A DNA stretch of 64,000 nt, from assembly GCA_018398805.1 (NCBI GenBank), contig JAGFBZ010001548.1:960001-1024000 (forward strand), read 5' to 3'. The notes under the pieces are model-generated. The model was not told where the DNA came from. It did not search any database and saw nothing but the letters and a program-made list of their open reading frames with translations. The translations under genes were made by a program, and so were the position numbers. Positions 40,669 to 52,488 of this stretch are shown here, piece after piece. The stretch comes from Hirundichthys speculiger (lineage: Eukaryota; Chordata; Actinopteri; Beloniformes; Exocoetidae). Numbering within the stretch: position 1 is the stretch's first letter; each line of letters begins with the position of its first letter.

Positions 40669-41404
40669 CTCTCTCTCGCTCTCTCTCCCTCGCGAACCAT
40701 CATACCACCATAAGGGGTAGTCAGAGGGGGGAGCTCGCCATTGAAAACTTGAACAACGATCTCACCTTGTCTTTGCTAATCTATTATCTCAGCCTCATCT
40801 CCAGAAGAGCCGCCAGGACTGACCACTGCTGTTCCTGCTGCTCCAGCTGCTCCAGCTGCTCCAGCTGCTGTGGCTGTGCCACTGTTTATTTCTGAAACTG
40901 GTTTATGTTGACAATTAATGCTAGCTGGCCCATAACTGTTTTTATACTACAGCCGCAAGCAGCCTGGTTGCCAACTAGCTAAGCTAAAGACTTGACATGA
41001 CCATACAGACATCAGCAGCAGCTGTCTGGAGTGGACTACGTTAACTTACATAACAAGCAACCTCGGTTCACCTTTGGGAAAGAAAGCAGTCAACAGCTGC
41101 CCCCCCTCATTCTGCCTTCTTTGTTTTTCTTCTCTCTCTTTCTTCTTGCAATAGCAATAGCATGATGCCAATTCAGTGTGGGTTCACTGATGTTACACTT
41201 GTCGCCGGTCGCTGTCGGGCGGACTAAACCATTTTGCACCTCATAGAGGGGGCCACCAGAATGTCCAATATGTTGGGAGGACTGTGACATAAAGTTCATT
41301 CTCTCAGCTGATGTTATCAATATATGAAATAAAGCATGACACCAATTATATGGAGGGCCCAATTCATTCGGGAAAAAAAATTAGGATTTTCATAGGCCCC
41401 TCTC

Positions 41405-41650
41405 CATACTCGGGCCCTGGGTAGTCAGGTCCACTTTTCTCCCCACTACCATGCCCATGCGGGGGACCACGGACGTGGGGCAGTGGTTTTTCGTTTTAAG
41501 ACCTCCTCCTGAGGACCCTGACCACCCAGCGCCAGCTCCTTACCCTGCCGGCCATCAGGTCACTCCACCACGTCCTGATCAGGGACAGGGAGAAGCTGGT
41601 GGTTTTAAAATCATCGTCCCAGGGGGTTGCTGATGCCGTTCCATCCGTCC
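41405..41650 (+). pseudogene. proline-rich internal sequence, possible continuation of the LTR element
   Basis: It reads as P-P-P-E-D-P-D-H-P-A-P-A-P-Y-P-A-G-H-Q in one frame, similar in composition to 34239-34560, and runs into the minisatellite. The link to the LTR element is inferred from position and composition only. Confidence 0.35.
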
Positions 41651-42795
41651 CCGTTGCCGAGGCGGTCTACGCGCCCTCACCTTCCCATGTCCTCGAGGCG
41701 GTCTACGAGCCCTCACCTTCCCGTGTCCTCGAGGCGGCCGACGCGCCTTTACATTCCCGTGTCCTCGAGGCGGCCGACGCACCTTCATGTTCCCGTGTCC
41801 TCGAGGCGGTCGACACACCCTCAAGTTCCCACGTCCTCGAAGCGGTCGACGCGCCCTCACCTTCCCGTGTCTCTAGGGCGGCCAACGCACCTTCACGTCC
41901 CCGTGTCTCTGAGGCGGCCAACGCACCTTCACGTTCCCGTGTCTCTGAGGCGGCCAACGCACCTTCACGTTCCCGTGTCTCTGAGGCGGCCAACGCACCT
42001 TCACGTTCCCGTGTCTCTGAGGCGGCCAACGCACCTTCACGTTCCCGTGTCTCTGAGGCGGCCAACGCACCTTCACGTTCTCGTGTCTCTGAGGCGGCCA
42101 ACGCACCTTCACGTTCCCGTGTCTCTGAGGCGGCCAACGCACCTTCACGTCCCCTTGTCTCTGAGGCGGCCAACGCACCTTCACGTTCCCGTGTCTCTGA
42201 GGCGGCCAACGCACCTTCACGTCCCCTTGTCTCTGAGGCGGCCAACGCACCTTCACGTTCCCGTGTCTCTGAGGCGGCCGACACGCCCTCCCGTTCCCTT
42301 GTCTCCGAGGTGGTCGACGCACCTCCCCTCGCTCTCGAGGTGGTTGACGCACCTTCGCCTTCCCGTGTCTCCGAAGTGGTCGATGCACCTCCCCTCGTCC
42401 TCGAGATGGTTGACGCACTTTCGCCTTCCCCCAGCCTCCAAGGTGGTCGACGCACCTCCCCTCGCTCTCGAGGTGGTTGACGCACCTTCGCCTTCCCGTG
42501 TCTCCGAGATGGTCGAGGCACCTCCTCTCGCCCTCGAGGTGGTCGACGCACCTTCGCCTTCCCGTGTCTCTGAAGTGGTCGATGCACCTCCCCTCGTCCT
42601 CGAGATGGTCGACGCACTTTCGCCTTCCGTGCTTCTGAGGTGGTCGAGGCACCTCCTCTCATCCTCGAGGTGGTCGGCGCACACTCACCTTCCCGTGTCT
42701 CCGAGGTGGTCGAGGCACCCTCGCCTTCCCGTGTCTCCGAGGTGGTCAACGCAACTCACCTCGCTTTCGAGATGGTTGACGCAGGCTCGCCTTCC
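41650..42795. repeat. 36-bp coding-phase minisatellite, about 31 units
   Basis: The unit is a 36-bp sequence such as GTCTCTGAGGCGGCCAACGC plus ACCTTCACGTTCCC. Units are nearly identical at 41870-42290 and more diverged at both edges. Because 36 is a multiple of three and the unit has no stop in four frames, long frames of 293 and 393 codons (+) and 348 and 259 codons (-) arise. One reads A-N-A-P-S-R-S-R-V-S-E-A. These are consequences of the repeat, not evidence for genes. Confidence 0.9.
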
Positions 42796-42899
42796 CGAAT
42801 TTAAATAGTTTTCTTTTTATGTGGATTTTAATGGAAAGCACTTTGGTTACCTTGTGTGTTGTAAAGGGCTCTACAAATAAAAATTGATTGATTGATTGA
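42796..42899 (+). mobile_element. LINE/SINE-type 3' end with TTGA tail
   Basis: AAGCACTTTGGTTACCTTGT, then a CTACAAATAAAAATTGATTG end with a repeated TTGA tail, is the usual 3' end of fish L2-related elements. Only the end is present. Confidence 0.5.
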
Positions 42900-43540
42900 T
42901 GTGGGTGTGAAACTGGGGAGAAATGGGAGTCACAGATGCAAGAAAAAAAAACCTTTTAGTCTCCATTTTGGCTGCCGGGTCAGTATCTATGTAACATAAA
43001 CATGGGGGGGGGGGGGGGGTTTGCAAACATGTTACATGAACAATTTTCATTTTATATGTTGATTACACTAATTAAGCCAAGCAGAAGAAGTTTTATCCAG
43101 AAAAAAACTATTTTTTTTTTAGATTTTTAATTTTCAAAACAGGTCAGTTTGACCTGCAACATAATAGGAGGGTTAATGATGCAGAATGTACATCACATAG
43201 CTCCAAAGCAAAGAAGCTTCACATCTGTCCCTTCATGGATGATGAAACATGGGTAAAGCGGCTGAAAGATCTCTGTGCAGAGAAGATGGAAGGCAGTGAT
43301 TCGGTGTGAGGGGAAGAATAAGGCAGGAAAGAAGGTTGATATGCTGAAGTTCACAAGAAATTCCAGGCTACATTCCCATCATTTTGACAAGGAAATGATC
43401 AGCGTGACAACTACTTGAGTGGTGGTCCTGCCTATTTTGCTGGAAGAAGCCACAAGTGTGGGAAAGACCCGAAAGACAAATCTGAAAAGCCCTGGATGAG
43501 TGTGAGTTCTGTCGTCTTACACACCATGTTCCATGGTATT
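42900..43540. other. intergenic, with G run and weak coding-like remnant
   Basis: A 14-base G run lies at 43003-43018. The 43200-43480 part has short frames with a W-V-K-R-L-K-D-L-C pattern, which vaguely suggests a transposon-borne DNA-binding domain. It is broken by stops and I cannot place it. Confidence 0.4.
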
Positions 43541-43542
43541 TT

Positions 43543-46500
43543 GATTCAAAGATTCAAAGAGAGATTCAAAGTGTTTATTGTCATATGTGCAGATAAAAAG
43601 CGAGTTCCCTTGCACAATGAAATTCTTACATTGCTGCCCGCGTGGAATGCCAAAACAGACATCTAAATCTAATATAAAAAATAAAATAAAATAAAATAAA
43701 ATAAAATAGTATAACTAGTGCAAAGAAGTAGTACAGAAGTACTTGTTTATAAAGGAGACGGTATATACATATGTACAAATAATAATATTGTGTAAAGTAG
43801 AGCAGATATGTGCAAATGTGCAGTCTATTGTTTGAGGTAGTCCAAATCCAAATGTGCAACAGAGGAATGTGTGCAGTCTATTCTGTGAGGTAGTCCGTGG
43901 GGAAAAAATGATAAATAGAAAAAAAATAAATTAAAAAAAAAATAAAGATAAAGAGTAAAAATTGTAAGTCCTGTCAAGTGTTCAGTTGGGTAGAAGGAGT
44001 TCCTCAGTCTGGAAGTCCTGCATTTCACACTTCTGTACCTCCGGCCTGAGGGCAGAAGTGTGAACAGTCCGTGCTGGGGGTGGGTGAGGTCCTTCAAGAT
44101 GGAGGCAGCTCTACTGCGGACTCTGTGGTGGTAGATGCTCTGCAGGGAGGGGAGTGGAGTCCTGGTGATCTTCTCGGCAGTCTTCACCACTCTCTGCAGG
44201 CGTCTGCGGTCCATTGCAGTAGTGCTGTCGTACCACACGGTGATGCAGCTGGTCGGATGCTCTCAACAATACAGCTGTAGAAGTTGCAGAGGATCTTCTG
44301 TGACATGCCGAACTTCCTCAGCCTCTTCATGAAGTACAGCCGCTGTTGAGCCCTCCTGACCAGCTGTGTGGTGTTATATGTCCAGGTGAGGTCCTCACTG
44401 ATGTGGACGCCCAGGTATTTGAAGCTGCTCACCCTCTCCACTTCAAGCTCTCGGATGAACAGTGGCCGATGAAGTCTCCTCTCTTTCCTCATGTCCACTA
44501 TCATCTCCTTTGTCTTGTCTGTGTTTAGGGTGAGGTTGTTGTCCTCGCACCATGACACCAGACTGGCCACCTCCCTTCTGTAGGCCGCCTCGTCCCCGTC
44601 AGTGATGCGGCCTATCACTGCGGTGTCGTCCGCGAACTTCAGGATGGTGTTGTCCTTGTGGGAGGTGACACAGTCGTGGGTGAACAGGGTGTAGAGGATG
44701 GGGCTGAGGACGCATCCCTGAGGGGTGCCAATGTTTTTGGTGATGCTGGCTGAAGTCCTATTTCCGATCCTGATCGACAGACTGGGGCCTGCCAGTCAGG
44801 AAGCCCAGGAGCCAGTCACAGAGGGTGGAGTGCAGACCAAGTGTAGACAGTTTGTGGGTGAGTTTGTGGGGGATGACCATGTTGAAGGCGGAGCTGTAGT
44901 CAATAAAGAGTATCCTGATGTAGGAGTCTTTATTTTCCAGGCGGAGGAGGGAATAATGGAGGACAGCAGCGACGGCATCTGAGGTGGACCTGTTGGACCG
45001 GTAGGCATACTGCAGGGGGTCCAGGGTGTCTGGTATACTGCTCTGAATGTGGGTCAGCACCACTCTCTCGAAACACTTCATAATGATTGGAGTGAGTGCT
45101 ACTGGCCTGTAGTCATTCATGCAGGTGGGTGGGCTCTTCTTGGGGAGGGGGACGATGGTTGTGGTCTTGAAGCAGCGTGGAACAATGCTCAGGCTGAGGG
45201 AAAGGTTGAAGATGGAGGTGAGAACATCAGCCAGCTCGTTGGCACATGCTCTGAGGGCCCGCCCAGGGATGTTGTCTGGTCCGGCTGCCTTGCGGGGGTT
45301 GATCTTCCTCAGGGCCCTGTGTACCTGGTCTGATGATACGGATGGTGGTGGTGGTGGTGGTGGTGGTGGGGGGGGGGGGGGGGGTCGCCTCTGTGTTGTA
45401 GCCTGGGGGTCTCGAAGCGGGTTGTAAAAGGTGTTAAGGTTGTCTGGTAGGCTGCCGTTGGTGCTGGTGGTGCTGGTGGTGGTCCTGTAGTCTGTGATGT
45501 GCTGCAGACCTTGCCACATCCGCCCGGAGTCAGCAGTGGTGTAGAAGCCATCCAGCCTCACCCTGTACTGCTTCTTGGCCACTGTGATGGCCTTCTTCAG
45601 TCTGTACTTCGCGGCTTTGTAGCGTACATTACTGTTTATCCAGGGCTTCTGATTGGGGAACCTCCTGACTTGTATTGTGGGCACGATGTTGTCAACACAA
45701 GTGCTAATGTACCCAGTCACATACTCAGCGTAGTCCTGTATGTTGACAGAAGAGTCCTCCTGGGTGGCTGCATCTTTAAACACATCCCAGTCTGTCTGGG
45801 CAAAACAGTCCTGCAGGATGTTCTCAGTGTCCTCGGTCCAGAGCTTCACATGCTTGGTGATGGGGTTTGTTTGTTTCAGCCTTTGTCTGTAGGCTGGGTA
45901 CAGGAATAGGGAGATGTGGTCTGAGTGTCCGAAGTGGGGGCGGGGTGCGGCCCTGTATGCATCACGTATGTTGCTGTAAACATGATCCAGTGTGTTCTTG
46001 GCACGGGTGGGGATGTTGACATGTTGGTAGTATTTGGGGAACACGGTCCGTAAGTTGCACTGATTGAAGTCTCCAGCAGTGATGAAGACAGTGTCGGGGT
46101 GAGCTGTCTCTAACGCGCTGATGACGTCATGGAGTTTGCTGAGCGCTGCCGTGGAGTTGGCTTGCGGGGGGATATAAACAGAGGCCAAAAACACAGCAGT
46201 GAATTCCCTTGGTAGATAGTAGGGATGGCATTTCAGCAGTAAAAACTCCACATCTGGTGAGCAGTGTTTGTGTACAGTCTGTATATCTCCACACCACGAG
46301 TTGTTGATAAGTACATGAACACCTCCACCTTTGGTCTTTCTGGAGGCTGCGGTCCGGTCTCCTCGATGTACCAAGTGAGTCTGTAGCTGGACGGCGCACT
46401 CTGGAACTTTGTCTGAAAGCTAGGTCTCGGTGAAAATAAGAGCGCAGCACTCTCTTACTTCCCGCTGTGTTGCGATCCTGGCTCTTAGTTCGTCCAGTTT

Positions 46501-46935
46501 GTTCTCCAGAGACCGCACATTAGCTAGCAGGAGGCTGGGTATCGGTGGTCGGCTAGCGCGAGCTTTTAGCCTAGCATGGAGACCTCCTCTCTTGCCACGA
46601 TTGCGTCGCCGTCTGCGGAGTACTCTCCTGGAGTCAGCTTGCTCCCTCGAGCTTGGTGCTTCGGGGCCTTCCTGGGGGTGACGGTGGCGGTCGCGGGAGC
46701 GAACAATGAGTTGCAGCTCCGGTGGCATAAAGCCAGTAAATCCCGTGAAAAAATGTCTGTGTGAGTTTGCGATGGCCAGCAGTGCCTGTCTGTTGTATGT
46801 AAGCACTGCGTGGCACTCATGCACTGCAGAAAGAAACACACATTAAAAAAAGAAAAAGCCGGCATTTGGGAGCGGGTCGCGCAAACACGTTTGCCACGGC
46901 GGGCGCCATGCTCATCATTTTGGTAGCTTCTATTG
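43543..46935 (-). mobile_element. Rex1/L2-group LINE, near full length, minus strand
   Basis: The 3' end has GATTCAAA repeats (43543-43570) next to a TCATATGTGCAGATAAAAAG end. Minus-strand frames 46839-46420 (N-terminal, basic), 46374-44758 (endonuclease, linker, RT start), 44700-44184 and 44238-43825 follow in order. The linker near 45340-45385 is a GGT/G microsatellite encoding a polyproline run. About 3.4 kb; only two or three frame changes separate it from an open element. Confidence 0.85.
44758..46374 (-). pseudogene. LINE ORF2-like endonuclease/RT fragment (538 codons)
   Basis: Endonuclease: G-G-G-V-H-V-L-I, Y-I-P-P-Q-A-N, A-G-D-F-N-Q-C-N-L, N-T-L-D-H-V-Y, F-G-H-S-D-H-I-S (the His/Asp core), over about the first 190 codons. 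RT N-terminal part: [18 protein letters not shown] and F-I-D-Y-S-S-A-F-N. It ends by frameshift after L-T-G-R-P-Q-S-V (44790). The F-A-D-D-T-A-V-I-G catalytic motif sits in the next frame near 44630. It is unusually well preserved among elements here. Confidence 0.86.
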
Positions 46936-47009
46936 GTAATACTAAATCCTCCCTCGGCTGCATATGAATTAACTACAATCAATTTTTTTTTTGTTTGTTT
47001 TTGTGGTTC

Positions 47010-47176
47010 TAGTGGCCTTTAGTAACAGTCAGAGAGATGGGAAGTCAGGACAGAAAGAATGGGGAAGACATACAACATGCAAACAGGCCGGTAGTCGAAC
47101 GTGCGACCAGCCACATGTGGAGTGTCGCCTCCGCTCAGAGGTCACCTGCCCTAATCACTGCACTACCAGGGCAGCC
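47010..47176 (-). mobile_element. tRNA-derived SINE
   Basis: The minus strand starts GGCTGCCCTGGTAGTGCAGT, with an A-box-like TGGTAGTGCAGTGATTAGGG (47149-47168). A B-box-like ACGTTCGACTA follows (47092-47102). The 50-bp spacing and sequence fit a Pol III promoter. The tRNA-unrelated part extends toward 47010. No cloverleaf supports a working tRNA. Confidence 0.65.
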
Positions 47177-49660
47177 TAGCTATAACCTAATTTAAATCAA
47201 GGGAGTTATTATTGGAATAATAGGGTAATTATGGAACTAATTTGGTGCAACAAATAAACCCATCTACTATAAATGTGTGTGTCTGTTTGTGAGACTGTGT
47301 GTGTAGCAGTGAGACCAAGGTGTTTGTGTTGTAAAAGAAAGGTGCTATAGTGTATAAGTACGTAATTGTTGCTGCTGTTGTGGCACAATCTGCTACGCTA
47401 ATGTGCTAATCCATTCCTTTATCCATGTTTGTTGTCTTCTCTTTAATCATTTGTGTTTTGAACAAATCATAGTGCAAATAGCTTGAACTACTGTTTCTTT
47501 CTTCAGTCCTTTGTCAAATAAATACCTTGTGTTTTGAGCTTGGTTATGCCAAATTTACTGCATGTGTTTTGTTGATAAAAATGGTTTGGAAACAAGTTGG
47601 GATCATGAGATCGTACCCTATGTGACTCGAGTCAGGTTGCAAGATAAGCCCAAGATTAGCACTGCAAACACTGGGTCACCACTAGTCGGACTATACACTG
47701 AAAGAAATTATTCAGGGAGCCAGAAAATGTGACAGTAATATTTACATATGCATACTAAATAAAAATTTTGAATATCATTGTGATGAATACTTGAGTTGAC
47801 CACATCAAAATTCATGAGCATACCTTTCATATCAACTCAGTATTTTTAAGTGTAAAAATGCTGCACTGATTAAATTAAGTAATGTGCAGTATTATTTTTT
47901 AGCGTGTACCCTGTCAAAAGAAAAAAACAAAACAAAGAACGACTAAGAGAAGGACCTGTAAAAGATTAGGCAAAACCAAATCGAATATTGTCCTTCCTTT
48001 TACCCCATGGAGATAACTTTTAGTAAATATAGGAAATAAATATGATTCAGAACTGACAGTGTTTCTTCTAGATTGGTAACCTTATACTAAAAGTGCAATT
48101 CTATTTTTTGTACAATAATGTCATTGTACTATATTTCTACTTTTGCTGTTTTAAACAGAATATGTCTACTAAAGTGCTATGTGGAAAGTGGGTACGATGC
48201 TCTTTGTGGTATCTTACACCAGGGGCTCACTCGTGAACTTTCTCATCATATCCTACCCATTTGGACTAAATAGTGTTCTTTTAAATATAGACTGAAACAG
48301 CCAACACAATGTATACTAAAATGTGCCTACCAATTAATTAGATCACCCGTTGTTTGCATTGGAGCTCACTGATCAAGATGTTCAATTTGTAAATTACTTA
48401 TGTACAAAACAAGTTAGTTCCAAAAGCTGCGTGTAGAAATGAAAACCTGTTGCTTCATTCATCAACAGTAGCAATGAAATTAGGATTTTGTAACAGTTTA
48501 GTGCCATCTTTGCGGAATGTACCAACATTCTTGTACAGACAACTGGAGGATGTTTTTGTTCTTTCATGTTTTCTTATTTATCTGTTTTACAAATATGGCC
48601 TGGTCCTGGTACATGGACCGCCATGGCAGAAAGGATATTATTATTATTGCTGCTATTGAAAAAGTGGTTGGAATCAATACTGTTGTTCAGATTGGAAAAA
48701 ATAAAATGTAATACTTCTTTTACCATTGATTTTTTTTCTTCTAATTTTATTCATATAGCCATTGATAAATAGCTCAAATATTTGAGGTTAAAACCTAAGT
48801 AAAGTCTAGTAAAAAGCTAATTACTCCATTTTAAGTTCCTATTTTTTCCTACCCTACCTAGAATATCCTCTATCTCTCCACCAACAACAGTCTTTCTCCT
48901 GTATGACTTCACTCTCACCTTTTGCAGAGGCAAGTACACACGACAAATTAGATTTTAGAGGCCACACTGCTAGAGTTGGAGCGCTGCTAATTGTATGTCT
49001 CCAGATATTCTGCTCCACTAGCTTAATCCTCTGCAGCTGTGTCAGGGGTTTTATCCCATGCGAACAACTCTCGTCCAGGCAGCTGGCACACATCAGCACC
49101 TTTGCAGGTGTTCAACTTAGTGGGGACACTTTGGCTGAATTCTACCAACTTAGGTGTAACGGATTTGGGATCCTTGAGGGCTTCGTTACCATGCTGTTTC
49201 ATTTTGCAGATATAGTGTATTAACAGAAATATTCATGTTACTGCAGCTTTTTTGTTTGTTTGTGTTGTTTAAAAATTGCATCAGGTCACTATGACCTGTT
49301 TCTCAGTATCTAATGTAGTATATCTAATCCATGTGGGTTCAGGCACCTTGGCATGATTTTCTGAGGCTGGCTGAGAGGAATTTAGCTCAAGGCTCAAATG
49401 TACTGATAACAAATTGGTTAAAATGACTGTGTTTCCTTTGATTCATTGTCTTGTGCTGACAACGAATTGTCCTGTACGCTGCTGTGAGTTACAATGATCA
49501 TCTCTGCTTGTATACAATGGAGATTAAATCCACTTGCACCCTTTGTCCGATTGTCCAGTCAAGTGCTTTGTTAAGTGTTGTACAATTGCCTCACTAGAAC
49601 TCACTAATTATTGGTAAACTAATATACCTTAATAGTAAAATTTAAACAACAGTTTGGCAT
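47177..49660. other. intergenic, no gene recognised
   Basis: AT-rich sequence with several short frames. Around 48470-48560, S-L-V-P-S-L-R-N-V-P-T-F-L could be the end of a LINE protein, but support is weak. The minus-strand frame at 48854-49099 has no recognised domain. Confidence 0.4.
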
Positions 49661-50064
49661 CCTTGAGTGTTTTCTAGGCTTCTGCTGGGCGCTGCGTTCC
49701 TCCCTGCGCACTCCGGGGCGAGGCAATCTAGGCCCGCTTGGCTCTACCCGATGTAGGCTGACGGATGAGGGCGCGCCGGAGCAGCGCGGGGAAGCGACGT
49801 GCCGTGCAGCGGACCACACGGGTCCTGGTGAGTGAGTTTTTCTTAGTTTGTCTCGTACTGACAATCGGGGGCGAGAGAGAGCAGTGGAATTGTGGTTGTC
49901 TCCCGCGGAATGTGTTTTGTGCTTTTTGTATGGTGCCTTTTGTGTAAGTCTGGTGTGTTGCGCTTGTGTGACAGGTTCGGTCCGTCTGGGCTGGTTGTCG
50001 CTCGCACCGTGTCTTCTGCCGAACACTCGAGTGCAGGTCGTTTTATAGACCAAAGGCAAGTTGT
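49661..50064. other. GC-rich intergenic block
   Basis: CpG-rich for this window (for example GGGGCGAGGC, GAGGGCGCGCCGGAG). Several overlapping frames are open on both strands, as expected from base composition. It could be the edge of a repeat or an inactive CpG island. No supported gene. Confidence 0.35.
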
Positions 50065-50605
50065 TGACATTAAGGGCCGTGTATACTCTTGCAGCAATGT
50101 GTCGCCGTCAGCTTGTCGCAGAGATACTGCCGTCACTTTTGATTTTATACTCGCGCGGTCCTCCCCTATGTTATTCCAAGCCACAATGCAAGAGGGACAA
50201 TCACGGACTAGCTAAACTTATCTCTTGCGTTTTTCCACTTCCTCACCGTCACGGCCGTATCCAGACCCACATTCATTGCAATCTCCCTCAATGAATTACT
50301 AGAATATGTGCTGTCTTTGTGGTGTGGAGAACAAGAATCGTACAGATGTGGGTACTCTCTCATTTCTTCAATGACGCACTCTTTTCTACGCGGATGTAGA
50401 ATTGACCAATCAGCGGCCTCCTTTCTCTCCTCTCTGCGACACTCTCTGCGGCACTGTCTGCGTAGACTTACAATTTTGGGTAGGTGCATCAGAGTGTCTG
50501 CGTAGCGTCTGGTAGGGTGGGGGGCATCTCTGCGTCGTCTGCATAGGTGACGCAGACGGCCTGACGTTCAAGTATAAATCAGGCTTTACTCGCCAGGGAG
50601 GCAAG
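50065..50605 (-). mobile_element. Harbinger-type element fragment
   Basis: The right end reads AAGTATAAATCAGGCTTTAC (50569-50588), preceded by GACGCAGACGG-type GC-rich inverted motifs typical of the subterminal parts of fish Harbinger elements. It encloses a MADF-like gene fragment on the same strand. The left end, near TAAGGGCCGTGTATAC, is uncertain. Confidence 0.5.
50208..50489 (-). pseudogene. MADF/Myb-like accessory gene fragment of a Harbinger element
   Basis: The frame contains E-E-M-R-E-Y-P-H-L-Y-D-S, then S-N-S-L-R-E-I-A-M-N-V-G, then V-R-K-W-K-N-A-R-D-K-F. That is the MADF pattern (aromatic and Trp residues at helix positions) used by the DNA-binding partner protein of Harbinger transposons. 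One of the usual Trp residues is Leu (S-L-R for S-W-R). No transposase lies nearby. Confidence 0.7.
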
Positions 50606-52488
50606 GCTGCTCGCGCACCAGGGGGCACGGTTTGGTTCCGCGCGCTACCTGGATGGCGCTTAGGCAGAATTTAAGTTAATAAAACGTTTTAAAAAAACTA
50701 TAAAAAGTACCGAAAAATAATTTTAAAAAAAGAGAGTAAAGAGCAGTGTGCCCGTCATCTGATGATGATCTGAGAGAAAGTAGACGGTAATACGAAGCTT
50801 CGTAGTCGAGACCGATTTAGTCGCGGGGAAAGAGGTTCCTCCGGAGGGGGGTAACGGGCAGTAAGGGTTCAGGGGTAAGGGTTAACAGCGGCTCATGGAA
50901 TGTTCCCGGGCGAGACGGTTCGAGTTCGTTTATTTAAAACAGCGTTTGTCGGTTAGCGGTCCAGTCTGCATGCGGAAATCACACACTTTTATGATTTAGA
51001 AATCACAAGCAATACAAACATAGCAATAACCATTAATCTACTGCACCCACTACACCATGAGCATATTCAGATTATAATTTGCATTCTGGAATCACTCAGA
51101 TGCGATATTTTCTCTTCTTCATGGCTCAGCCTTAGAGAAAATTTCTCCAATAGAGCTGAGGTGATTCCAACCTTCTCCCGGTCACTTGACAAGCCATTAA
51201 CATCGCGTGGTGGGGGACCTAGGTTCCTGCTGGACGCTGTGGGAGTTCCTGATCCTGACCCTGATTCTGATCCCTGAGGCTTTCTATCGAGGGGGTTTTG
51301 AAGTTTCCTGAATGATGCTTGCTTTTTGAGGCTTCCTGAACAGTGTTTGAGCTGGTAGTGCACATTTCTACAATAAAGATCAAAGTTAAGGGCTGATGCT
51401 TCTAAAGACTGTTAAATTATACACGTCATCAATGGCTTCTGCTACATTGTCATCCAGGATGTGGTGGCGTGCGAGTTCTGGTGTCGCCAACGTGGGAATC
51501 CGTGCCAGAAGACCTAAAGCTTTCTACACTGGATGGGGGGAGGCCTGAAGGGTTTTCTGTGGACATGGGCTGAATGTGCATGGGAGTTAATTAATTACCT
51601 AATGTTAGTTTATTAGTTACTTAATTATGTTGATCATAATTATAAATCATGTTATTGTATTGTTTTTGGGTTTCATTTACTCCGCCACGGGTCTTTGCGA
51701 GATGTAAGTGTTTGTCTTGCCCTTTCAGGAGATCCAGGTTACCGTAGCAGCGGTTGGTACTGTGCAATGGTGGCGTCGATTGATAGACTAGGAGTGATGA
51801 ATAGTCATTATGTTTGTTCGACTCTGTCTCATTTCACTCTTAACTTGTTTCTGCTTGCTTACCTCCTAGTTATTTACTGCAGTAGAGACTTGGGGGTGTT
51901 AGTTGCGGTCAAAGGAGTGTTAAGAACACGGTTCGAGATGCGGATCTGGGGGATCTGGGAGCTGCGGACGTTTCGGACGTGTCGGATAAATGCAATGTGT
52001 ATTCTGGATAATTCTGTAGTGCGGTTTACAGTTAACTCCGAATCGGATCGAGGGTCGGAGGGGTTTTCTTTCGCCTTTTTTTTACTGTCCTCCTTATGTC
52101 TTATGAGGCCTGTTTGTTCGTGATCGTGTGCTCTTTAGGCATAGCGGGTTAGGGTTCCCCAAGAAAGCCACGTGCGGGGTTTTGGGCACTCGTGGTGTCG
52201 TCAGTGATAAACTCGTTTATCAGTCTTAACCTCGGGTTAGTGTGGGACACGCTATTTAGCTATGCTTCTTCCATGTGTGGGTGTTTATGATCCAGTGTCC
52301 TGCCATCGTGTTAATATGCAAACTATCCGCGATGTTAATTGGGAGTACTTTGGACGTTCTCCTTTGAAGTTCAGGGCCTGCGCGTCGGGGGCCTGCAAAA
52401 TGCTTGGTCTTAGACCAGCTCCTCCGTGGGCGCGGGGAGGGGGGCGTCTGTCTGTTCTAGGTGAGGCCTGCTGCCATCATGTTGTGTT
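50606..52488. other. intergenic, unclassified repeat-like sequence
   Basis: Mixed GC-rich and AT-rich blocks. There are AAAA-rich runs at 50680-50740 and CGGG/GGGGTAA-type sequence at 50820-50940. A 98-codon minus-strand frame (51067-51363) has Gly/Ser repeats and no domain. The 51700-52260 stretch could be a decayed long LTR or leader, but I cannot support it. Confidence 0.4.

Larger units (their letters stand above)
34566..41404 (-). mobile_element. hAT-type transposon remnant, split by nested LINEs
   Basis: The left end CAGGGGCGTAGCACC (34571) resembles hAT termini. The minus strand at 40360-40190 encodes F-S-K-L-R-L-V-K-N-Y-L-R-S-T-M, the start of the hAT C-terminal dimerisation domain. 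No transposase core remains between 40400 and 41404, which holds a CT microsatellite (40630-40690) and AT-rich sequence. The right boundary, near CGGGCCCTGGGTAGTC, is uncertain. An L2 LINE (35177-40140) interrupts it. Confidence 0.55.

Noticed and set aside
41650..42795. CRISPR-like array
   Set aside because: The 36-bp units are contiguous with no unique spacers, and the DNA is vertebrate.
41599..42808. Long open frames of 259-393 codons on both strands as protein genes
   Set aside because: They follow from a 36-bp stop-free tandem repeat; four frames are open at once, so openness has no weight.
43200..43480. THAP or other DNA-binding domain
   Set aside because: The W-V-K-R-L pattern is too weak and interrupted, and the spacing of Cys and His does not fit.
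47010..47176. Functional tRNA gene
   Set aside because: Box-like motifs exist but no cloverleaf or anticodon arm could be formed; a SINE explains it.
49661..50230. Protein gene in the GC-rich block
   Set aside because: Several frames overlap on both strands, as expected of stop-poor GC-rich DNA; no domain or splice signals agree.
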